A stretch of 5,263 nt of DNA from Desulfobacteraceae bacterium (GTDB lineage: Bacteria > Desulfobacterota > Desulfobacteria > Desulfobacterales > UBA5616). A program made the position numbers and the translations under genes. Positions 1 to 3,906 of the stretch are shown piece by piece. The notes beneath the pieces were generated by a model that saw only the letters and a program-made list of their open reading frames with translations, did no database searches and had not been told where the DNA came from. The stretch's first letter is position 1; the number at the start of each line of letters is the position of its first letter. Location: NCBI GenBank assembly GCA_030620375.1, contig JAUXEW010000203.1, positions 1 through 5,263 on the forward strand. Direction: 5' to 3'.

Positions 1-1
1 A

Positions 2-79
2 AAAAATATCGACTATCGGCAGTTGCCCGATCCTTTTCATGCCTATTTTGAAGAAGATGTTCAACCCCTTGACGGGTAG
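2..79 (+). CDS. 3' end of an unidentified gene (partial)
   Basis: An open frame runs from the window edge to a TAG at 77-79. The visible C-terminus reads NIDYRQLPDPFHAYFEED, then VQPLDG and stop. It is acidic and mixed, with no low-complexity bias, and it is followed at once by a hairpin/terminator cluster, as expected for a true gene end. The other two forward frames are less convincing; frame 1 stops at 49-51. Only 25 codons are visible and no family is recognised. A transposase C-terminus is possible because of the repeat-like hairpins downstream, but nothing in the residues shows it. Confidence 0.45.
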   Translation, partial: KNIDYRQLPDPFHAYFEEDVQPLDG

Positions 80-122
80 AAAGAAAGTAAACTACCACCC
101 GCATAGCGGGTGGCTTTCTTTT
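80..122 (+). terminator. Two-part stem-loop at the end of the upstream gene
   Basis: CCACCCGC (95-102), loop ATA, and GCGGGTGG (106-113) form a perfect 8-bp stem. Outside it AAAGAAAG (80-87) pairs with CTTTCTTT (114-121), leaving TAAACTA (88-94) as a one-sided bulge. The right arm is T-rich, so the structure can act as a factor-independent terminator one base after the stop codon at 77-79. The same ATA-loop core recurs 25 bases further on. Confidence 0.6.
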
Positions 123-139
123 CCCGCATAGCGGGAAAA
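119..139. repeat. Second ATA-loop palindrome
   Basis: TTTTCCCGC (119-127), loop ATA, and GCGGGAAAA (131-139) form a perfect 9-bp stem. The 13-base core CCCGCATAGCGGG (123-135) is an exact copy of the core of the preceding hairpin (98-110), offset by 25 bases. The left arm reuses the T-tract that ends the first hairpin, so the two structures compete for the same bases. No T-run follows it on the plus strand. Confidence 0.65.
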
Positions 140-141
140 AG

Positions 142-159
142 GGGGCACGCCAGTGCCTC
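142..159. repeat. Third short hairpin of the cluster
   Basis: GGCAC (144-148), loop GCCA, and GTGCC (153-157) pair perfectly. The stem extends by a G-T pair (143/158) and a G-C pair (142/159). It has no T-tract. It sits between the ATA-loop palindromes and the strong terminator at 176-201, and its arms share the GTGC/GCAC core of that terminator. Confidence 0.5.
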
Positions 160-175
160 AAAGTTTCAGTTTTAT

Positions 176-201
176 CCCGGTGCGAAGCACCGGGTTTTTT
201 T
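176..201 (+). terminator. Strong factor-independent terminator
   Basis: CCCGGTGC (176-183), loop GAA, and GCACCGGG (187-194) form a perfect 8-bp GC-rich stem followed directly by seven T (195-201). It is a textbook intrinsic terminator for rightward transcription and closes the unit that ends at 79. On the minus strand no T-run follows, so it is not a good terminator for the leftward gene that ends at 364. Confidence 0.82.
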
Positions 202-254
202 AAAACAAATGATATTGAAGGATGCGGCCAGGGCGGCTGTTAAGAAATAAGGTT

Positions 255-277
255 CTTCTCCAATTTAGTTGGAGAAG
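255..277 (-). terminator. Stem-loop, possible weak terminator of the leftward propeller gene
   Basis: CTTCTCCAA (255-263), loop TTTAG, and TTGGAGAAG (269-277) form a perfect 9-bp stem. Read leftward it is followed by AACCTTATTTCTT, which is T-rich but broken, so termination would be weak. It lies about 90 bases past the stop of the leftward gene. It may instead be part of the local repeat structure. Confidence 0.35.
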
Positions 278-286
278 CGGGTCCAA

Positions 287-349
287 GGATTCATAGGTTT
301 GGAGTCCTGGTGAGGTCCTGGTGTCAAAGAAGAACTTGGCTATGAATCC
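287..349. repeat. 10-bp inverted repeat enclosing a 9-bp tandem-like direct repeat
   Basis: GGATTCATAG (287-296) is the exact reverse complement of CTATGAATCC (340-349). Between the arms GTCCTGGTG occurs twice (304-312 and 315-323), two bases apart. CCAAG (283-287) can also pair with CTTGG (335-339), which would cross the main stem in a pseudoknot-like way. The patch starts 14 bases beyond the stop of the leftward gene, so it lies in that gene's 3' untranslated region if transcription continues. Function unknown; a relic of a small mobile element is possible. Confidence 0.55.
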
Positions 350-363
350 CGAAAGTTGAGTTA

Positions 364-1824
364 CTAATCGTCATTTCTAGGGACAACACACAATTGTTCA
401 CTGGTGATCGGTTTTATCTTGGATCCGGATTTAACATTCACTACCGCCTTTGATTTTGTTTTCTCGTAATCCATAAGCCAAAAATCGCTGTTATCGGATC
501 TTGGTATTTCAGTTTCTTTTGGTGTTTCCAATTGCGGAACCCATTCATAAGGAACCCTGTATGCCCTATAAACCATATTCAGATTCAGTGTTTTCTGCAA
601 ATAAGGGCAAATATATTCCCATACGATCTCATAATCCGGCGTAATCTCAAAAATGCGCCCATCAGATCCTTCGGTTACCAATGTGTTGCCGTTGGGTAAA
701 CGCTGGGCCGAGCTGATGAATCCGCTGTAAAATTTATAATCCTGAACAACCGGCGCAAATCCGGCTTCACGTGCCGTATATTTCCATACAACCTCTAAGG
801 TAACGGGATTAAATTCCAGCACGCGAGAATAGTCCCGCAATGCATTATTCAGCCCTTTGGAAGAACATGGATTCGGGGCACCGTATCCACCCCATCCGCC
901 ATTGTCATATACTAGTATATTCCCTTCGCCGGGCAACCCTTTGGGAATAAGGTGTGCGTGATGCTGCCCGATAATCCATTGCATTTTCCTTAATTCCGGG
1001 GTGGCATTATAGTCCGGGCCAATTTGCCACACAATTTTACCGGTTTTTTTATCCGTTATGGCGATTATATTGGTCTGGCGGCCATCCCAGACAATATTGT
1101 CCGGATGAAAACGCTCATCTCCCGAATCATACCATTTATTCGGACCAAGTGTGGATATTGAATTGATATGCATCCAGTCCCCCATATAGAGCGGGTAACC
1201 TCCAAATGGGCTAAGAGCGATGATATTCGGATCTCTGGCTATAATATTTTTAGCTTCTTCATCGAAGCCCATTTCTTCAAAATGGTCGCTGCATGTCCAC
1301 TCCCATATAATATCACCATCCCATGTAACCTCAATAATGGTGTCATCCAACAAGGGGTGCTCACTAATCTTTTTGTTTGTCAAGTTCTTATGACAAAGGA
1401 TTAACGTATTTCCCCTGTCGACCAGAGGATCCATTCCAGGGACATAATATCCTACCGGATTACCTTCTCTCTGGTAATCATGATGCAGCCGTGCGATCCA
1501 CCTGCCCCTCTTACGGCCATCTTTTACTATTTCGTATTTGTTAAATCTCCAGACAATGTTTCCATCAAAGTCAATTTGGACAAGATCGATCATGTCCTGA
1601 TAACCGTATTTAAAATCCCGATGCCCGGTGCTGCCCATGAAATAACCGCCGGGGAGAATTTTGGAAGGAAATCCATGTACCCCTTTAAATTGTCTGACCA
1701 CATTACCATTCATATCAATCAGAATAACACCTTCGGTTACAGTCGGAAAAACCGTGTAACCATTAAAACATTTTTCAGGATAGTAAATCGTTGTTCTGGT
1801 TGGGTAGACACTAGGATACCCCAT
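364..1824 (-). CDS. Arylsulfotransferase-superfamily beta-propeller protein
   Basis: This 486-residue protein matches the arylsulfotransferase (ASST) superfamily. Five blade-like repeats of the form G-x-[IV]-[IV]-W are visible at about residues 88-92, 170-174, 262-266, 343-347 and 398-402, with a degenerate sixth at 40-43 (GNVV), as in a six-bladed propeller. Family-type motifs are HHDYQREGNPVGYY (114-127), DWMHINS (216-222), GQHHAHLIPKG (286-296), GNILVYDNGGWGGYG (301-315), RDYSRVLEF (330-338) and AQRLPNGNTL (373-382). By motif order H219, H288/H289/H291 and R334 match H252, H356 and R374 of E. coli ASST. No histidine follows residue 291, so the sulfohistidine equivalent (H436) is absent. 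There is no signal peptide, unlike periplasmic ASST, which suggests a cytoplasmic protein. The ATG has AGGAGG at 1832-1837, seven bases upstream. It is divergent from the amidohydrolase. The substrate is unknown, and sulfotransfer itself is uncertain. Confidence 0.85.
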   Translation of the reverse strand: MGYPSVYPTRTTIYYPEKCFNGYTVFPTVTEGVILIDMNGNVVRQFKGVHGFPSKILPGGYFMGSTGHRDFKYGYQDMIDLVQIDFDGNIVWRFNKYEIVKDGRKRGRWIARLHHDYQREGNPVGYYVPGMDPLVDRGNTLILCHKNLTNKKISEHPLLDDTIIEVTWDGDIIWEWTCSDHFEEMGFDEEAKNIIARDPNIIALSPFGGYPLYMGDWMHINSISTLGPNKWYDSGDERFHPDNIVWDGRQTNIIAITDKKTGKIVWQIGPDYNATPELRKMQWIIGQHHAHLIPKGLPGEGNILVYDNGGWGGYGAPNPCSSKGLNNALRDYSRVLEFNPVTLEVVWKYTAREAGFAPVVQDYKFYSGFISSAQRLPNGNTLVTEGSDGRIFEITPDYEIVWEYICPYLQKTLNLNMVYRAYRVPYEWVPQLETPKETEIPRSDNSDFWLMDYEKTKSKAVVNVKSGSKIKPITSEQLCVVPRNDD

Positions 1825-1909
1825 ATGACTGCCTCCTATCTGTTGTGAAATTAATTAAGGGACGGGCACAGCGTTATTTATTTTGCCCCTAACTTTACCC
1901 TGATGAAAT

Positions 1910-1981
1910 GTCAACCTTTTTCATATCCGGATCCTGCCAAAAAGAGATACCCGGTTTACGACATGTTTTTTTCAGGTTGAC
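1910..1981. promoter_or_regulatory. Symmetric AGGTTGAC elements in the divergent control region
   Basis: GTCAACCT (1910-1917) and AGGTTGAC (1974-1981) are exact reverse complements separated by 56 bases, so each reads AGGTTGAC outward, one towards each divergent gene. Each contains TTGAC; the leftward copy is a perfect TTGACA (1914-1909). I found no good -10 box 16-18 bases beyond either, so they are as likely to be paired half-sites for a regulator as -35 boxes. Confidence 0.4.
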
Positions 1982-1988
1982 GCACCAG

Positions 1989-2017
1989 TTGATTCGTGTC
2001 ATGCATTTTGATATCAA
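1989..2017 (+). promoter_or_regulatory. Candidate promoter of the amidohydrolase
   Basis: TTGATT (1989-1994) and TATCAA (2012-2017) are 17 bases apart and each match the sigma-70 consensus at four of six positions. The start codon lies 53 bases past the -10 box. The -10 box lies within a perfect palindrome, so a bound regulator would block it. Confidence 0.4.
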
Positions 2018-2020
2018 AAT
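2005..2020. promoter_or_regulatory. 16-bp perfect palindrome, candidate operator
   Basis: ATTTTGATATCAAAAT is perfectly self-complementary over 16 bases. It overlaps the candidate -10 box of the amidohydrolase and lies 50 bases before its start codon. It contains TTGAT and ATCAA half-sites as in FNR/CRP-type operators, but without the four-base spacer those need, so a different regulator is more likely. No T-run follows, so it is not a terminator. Confidence 0.45.
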
Positions 2021-2047
2021 CAAATTCATATGCTTTTCAAATGTAGT

Positions 2048-2054
2048 GGAGAGG
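2048..2054 (+). promoter_or_regulatory. Distant ribosome binding site of the amidohydrolase
   Basis: GGAGAGG is the only purine-rich match upstream of the ATG at 2070 but lies 15 bases away, against the usual 5-10. An in-frame TAA at 2058-2060 and the absence of another start codon between leave 2070 as the only start. Weak or conditional translation is possible. Confidence 0.4.
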
Positions 2055-2069
2055 ATTTAACATTTCAAA

Positions 2070-2906
2070 ATGAAAACATTCCCTTCATCAATTATAGATT
2101 TTCATGTTCATCTTTTTCCGGATAAAGGTTTCGATGCCATATGGAAGTTTTTCGCTTCGTCAGGAGTAAATATACTTTATAAGTATTATAGCAAGGAATG
2201 CATCGAATATCTTAATGAACACGGTGTTAATCCCATTGTATTTTCCAATTATGCACACAAAAAAGGTATAGCGGAGCCAATGAACGAATGGAATTTAAAC
2301 GTTCTTGAAAAATTCACCAACTTATATTGTTTTGCAGCCTATCATCCTGATGACGACAATGCTTTGAAATATGCTGAGCAAATGATAATCCATCCCCGTG
2401 TCGCCGGAATAAAACTGCATTTGCAGGTGCAAAAATTTTATCCCTATGATAAGCGTCTTTTCCCGCTTTATGAGATGCTTATTGATAAAAAAAAACGTGT
2501 TCTTCTTCATGTTGGCAACGGACCTACCGGAAATAAATTTGTGGGTTTTGATCAATTCAAGAAACTTCTCCATCGCTTTCCTGATCTACCAGCCAACATA
2601 CCGCATATGGGAGGTCTTGAATTTAGAAAGTTTATAGAACTTCTGGATGGACATCCCCATATCTATCTAGATACCGCCTATAGCTTCTGGCCAAATTTGC
2701 CATTTACATTCAATCTCGGGTCAGAATACCTGGAAAAATATAAGGACAATATTATCTACGGGTCAGATTTTCCAAACGTGATGTTACCCCGGGAGGAAGA
2801 AATAAACTATCTTTTGAGCCTTGATCTGTCAGAAGACTTCTATGGGAAGATTTTCTATGCAAACGGGATGAAACTGCTTTCAGAAACTTGTCCGGGTTCT
2901 TTATAA
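2070..2906 (+). CDS. Metal-dependent amidohydrolase (Amidohydrolase_2 type)
   Basis: This 278-residue protein has the usual length and motif order of the Amidohydrolase_2 family of TIM-barrel metal-dependent hydrolases and decarboxylases. Visible in order are DFHVH (10-14; H12 and H14 as first metal ligands), a GIKLH strand (113-117; K115, H117), LLHVG (145-149; H147), PHMGG (178-182; H179) and IIYGSDFPN (228-236; D233, the usual metal-ligand or catalytic aspartate). The C-terminal FYANGMKLL (262-270) matches the family's closing N-A-x-x-L-L motif. There is no signal peptide or membrane segment, so it is cytoplasmic. Members hydrolyse C-N or C-O bonds or decarboxylate aromatic acids; the substrate cannot be read here. 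It is transcribed divergently from the propeller gene across 245 bases. Its base composition is visibly more AT-rich than the oxidoreductase gene at 3907. Confidence 0.88.
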   Translation: MKTFPSSIIDFHVHLFPDKGFDAIWKFFASSGVNILYKYYSKECIEYLNEHGVNPIVFSNYAHKKGIAEPMNEWNLNVLEKFTNLYCFAAYHPDDDNALKYAEQMIIHPRVAGIKLHLQVQKFYPYDKRLFPLYEMLIDKKKRVLLHVGNGPTGNKFVGFDQFKKLLHRFPDLPANIPHMGGLEFRKFIELLDGHPHIYLDTAYSFWPNLPFTFNLGSEYLEKYKDNIIYGSDFPNVMLPREEEINYLLSLDLSEDFYGKIFYANGMKLLSETCPGSL

Positions 2907-2915
2907 ATTGAAAAC

Positions 2916-2940
2916 CTCAACACCTTGTAGTTGAGTTTAA
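2916..2940 (+). terminator. Weak terminator after the amidohydrolase
   Basis: CTCAAC (2916-2921) and GTTGAG (2930-2935) form a 6-bp stem with an 8-base loop, followed by TTTAATTT. It lies ten bases past the stop codon, the expected place, but the stem is short and the T-tract interrupted. Confidence 0.45.
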
Positions 2941-2965
2941 TTTCAAACATACGTGGTATAGGGTT

Positions 2966-3030
2966 GATGGTTTCGTAAAAAGTCAAAAAGCGTCCTTTTT
3001 TGTCATTCCGTCCCGGATCGGGGTCCGGGA
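2966..3030. repeat. Half of a probable palindromic intergenic repeat (MITE/REP-like)
   Basis: The segment opens with GATGGTTTCGTAAAAAGTC (2966-2984). It continues with a small hairpin AAAAAG/CTTTTT (2985-2990 and 2995-3000), then GTCATTCC (3002-3009) and a hairpin TCCCGGA/TCCGGGA (3011-3017 and 3024-3030). From memory, GTTTCGTAAAAAGTC followed by GTCATTCC is the start of a palindromic repeat scattered between genes of sulfate-reducing Deltaproteobacteria, normally closed by the reverse complement. No closing arm is present here, so this would be a truncated copy. Confidence 0.45.
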
Positions 3031-3062
3031 AAAGGCGGGCGGAAAGCGGGGGGCGTTGCGCC

Positions 3063-3097
3063 AAAAAAAAGCGCTGCCGAAATTGTTTTGGCAGCGC
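3063..3097 (-). terminator. Strong terminator of the cold-shock gene
   Basis: GCGCTGCC (3071-3078) and GGCAGCGC (3090-3097) form a perfect 8-bp stem with an 11-base loop. Read leftward it is followed by eight T (3070-3063). It begins 24 bases past the cold-shock stop codon. On the plus strand CTTTCTTTTT follows, so it may also stop rightward transcripts from the amidohydrolase. Confidence 0.85.
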
Positions 3098-3120
3098 CTT
3101 TCTTTTTGATAGCAGCTGGT

Positions 3121-3321
3121 TTAGAGCTGGGTCACGTTGACTGCAGAAGGACCCTTGGGGCCCTGCTCAACGTCAAAGGACACCCGGGCACCCTCTTGGA
3201 GGCTTTTAAAACCGGTGGTATTGATACCGGAATGGTGTACGAACACGTCCGGGCCGTCTTCTCTTTCGATGAACCCGTAACCTTTGCTGTCATTAAACCA
3301 CTTAACAATTCCATTTTCCAT
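3121..3321 (-). CDS. Cold-shock domain protein (CspA family)
   Basis: This 66-residue protein is a full-length single cold-shock domain, a small cytoplasmic OB-fold protein that binds single-stranded RNA and DNA and melts RNA structure. The nucleic-acid-binding surface is intact: W8 in the KWFN motif, RNP1 KGYGFI (13-18) and RNP2 VFVHHS (26-31), with F38 further on. The ATG at 3321 has AAGGAG (3336-3331) nine bases upstream. A frame in another phase over the same bases lacks these motifs. It is a stand-alone unit with its own TATAAT promoter, a leader of roughly 128 bases and a strong terminator. Whether it is cold-induced or constitutive cannot be read from the sequence. Confidence 0.96.
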   Translation of the reverse strand: MENGIVKWFNDSKGYGFIEREDGPDVFVHHSGINTTGFKSLQEGARVSFDVEQGPKGPSAVNVTQL

Positions 3322-3455
3322 GGTAGCAGACTCCTTTCTTAAAAAATTCTCAAGATTTCATACTCCAAGCTGCCACCATTTTCCAACGGGCCGTACCTGC
3401 AGAACGAAACCGCCCCGTCCCCCTCTTGGGAGGCGGGCATAAATTAATTGGCCAT

Positions 3456-3483
3456 ATTATACACCCTTTTCAGATAAATGCAA
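3456..3483 (-). promoter_or_regulatory. Promoter of the cold-shock gene
   Basis: Read leftward, a perfect TATAAT (3461-3456) is preceded by TTGCAT (3483-3478) at a 16-base spacing. Transcription should start near 3449, giving an untranslated leader of about 128 bases before the ATG. The leader contains a GC-rich hairpin around 3416-3438 (CCGCCTC, loop CCAA, GAGGGGG with one mismatch). Long structured leaders are typical of cold-regulated csp genes. Confidence 0.7.
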
Positions 3484-3608
3484 GGATTCTTTTCGGTTTT
3501 TTGTAAAAAGTGGACAAAACCAGGTTCGGATACGCCGAACGGGTCCGGGCCGTGGCCGGTGGCGGTTCAAATGATGGCAAGTCGTGACTCATGATAATTT
3601 TTTGCGGG
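3484..3608. other. Intergenic stretch with no recognised gene
   Basis: I see no coding frame with family resemblance here. It contains one small hairpin, GTTCGG (3524-3529), loop ATACG, CCGAAC (3535-3540), and a GC-rich run around 3540-3566. No promoter or terminator is convincing. Confidence 0.5.
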
Positions 3609-3742
3609 TTACACACTATCCATGTTATGACTGTCAATCATTATGTCTAATGCGACGGTTAACAGCCGGCGGGCCTTGCCGTAAGGGGGTCATCAACAAA
3701 ACTTTCTGGCTTTTTTAAATCGACTAGGTTATCTTTGGCCAT
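3609..3742 (-). pseudogene. Decayed N-terminus of an IS256-family transposase
   Basis: Read leftward from the ATG at 3742-3740, the frame gives MAKDN, then LVDLKKPESFVDDPLT, and stops at 3661-3659 after 27 codons. The DPLT motif followed by a G-A-R-x-L-L helix is the usual N-terminus of IS256 (Mutator-type) transposases. After DPLT the frame is lost, but another frame continues with KARRLLTVALD, resembling that helix, up to a TAA at 3611-3609. This fits a small deletion or frameshift, with all the catalytic domain gone. AAAGGAT (3759-3753) is a plausible old ribosome site. The family call is from memory of short motifs. Confidence 0.6.
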
Positions 3743-3783
3743 GGTGGGTGTATCCTTTTATTTTATTGCTCAAGTTTGCACCC

Positions 3784-3789
3784 TATAAT
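3784..3789 (+). promoter_or_regulatory. TATAAT box facing the oxidoreductase gene
   Basis: A perfect TATAAT lies 118 bases before the oxidoreductase start. The -35 position at 17-base spacing is TTTTAT (3761-3766), a poor match; TTGCTC (3766-3771) is too close at 12 bases. The box lies just outside the transposase remnant, in what may be the old end of that element, and points outward into the neighbouring gene. Confidence 0.4.
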
Positions 3790-3796
3790 TGCTGTA

Positions 3797-3804
3797 AAGC
3801 GCTT
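3797..3804. promoter_or_regulatory. AAGCGCTT palindrome at the expected transcription start
   Basis: The 8-bp palindrome AAGCGCTT begins eight bases after the TATAAT box. LacI-family operators often have a CG-centred core like this, flanked by TGTAA-type arms; the left flank here is TGTA but the right flank does not mirror it. Weak support. Confidence 0.2.
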
Positions 3805-3820
3805 GTTTTAAGGGGAGTGA

Positions 3821-3853
3821 ATGATATTTTTAAAGAAAATAAGAACCCTATAG
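3821..3853 (+). CDS. Possible 10-residue leader peptide
   Basis: AAGGGGAG (3810-3817) precedes an ATG at 3821 that opens a frame encoding MIFLKKIRTL, ending in TAG at 3851-3853. The stop overlaps the first base of a hairpin at 3853-3870. It lies in the putative leader of the oxidoreductase mRNA. No run of one amino acid suggests classical attenuation, and a frame this short can arise by chance. Confidence 0.25.
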   Translation: MIFLKKIRTL

Positions 3854-3870
3854 GTCTCTTTCAAAAGACC
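3853..3870 (+). promoter_or_regulatory. Leader hairpin upstream of the oxidoreductase
   Basis: GGTCT (3853-3857) pairs with AGACC (3866-3870), with two further A-T pairs inside after a C-A mismatch. It ends 25 bases before the ribosome binding site. No strong T-run follows, so it is not a clear terminator. Confidence 0.3.
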
Positions 3871-3895
3871 GCAGCATTTTAAATATTGTGTAAAA

Positions 3896-3901
3896 AGGAG
3901 G
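3896..3901 (+). promoter_or_regulatory. Ribosome binding site fixing the oxidoreductase start
   Basis: AGGAGG, within AAAAAGGAGG, lies five bases before the ATG at 3907. It lies downstream of the in-frame TTG at 3886, so that TTG has no ribosome site of its own and 3907 is the better start. Confidence 0.85.
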
Positions 3902-3906
3902 AATCC

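Noticed and set aside
1168..1848. Rightward open frames of 78 and 122 codons opposite the propeller gene
   Set aside because: They lie antisense to a gene with clear family motifs, show no family resemblance and have unusual composition.
1909..1914. Perfect TTGACA reading leftward as the -35 box of the propeller gene
   Set aside because: At 16-18 bases the -10 positions are TTAGGG-like, a poor match, so I did not call it as a promoter on its own.
1825..2069. Sigma-54 promoter in the divergent region
   Set aside because: The nearest TGGCA match (leftward, from the complement of 1935-1940) lacks the TTGC box at the required spacing.
2855..3064. Leftward 69-codon frame across the amidohydrolase end and the repeat
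   Set aside because: It runs through the hairpins and repeat, has no recognisable motif and overlaps a real gene end.
3088..3342. Rightward 84-codon and leftward 60-codon frames over the cold-shock gene
   Set aside because: They are in other phases of an intact cold-shock domain and lack its RNP motifs.
3886..3906. Upstream TTG start that would add seven residues (MCKKEES) to the oxidoreductase
   Set aside because: The added codons are the Shine-Dalgarno sequence itself (AAAAAGGAGG) and the TTG has no ribosome site; the ATG at 3907 is correctly spaced from AGGAGG.
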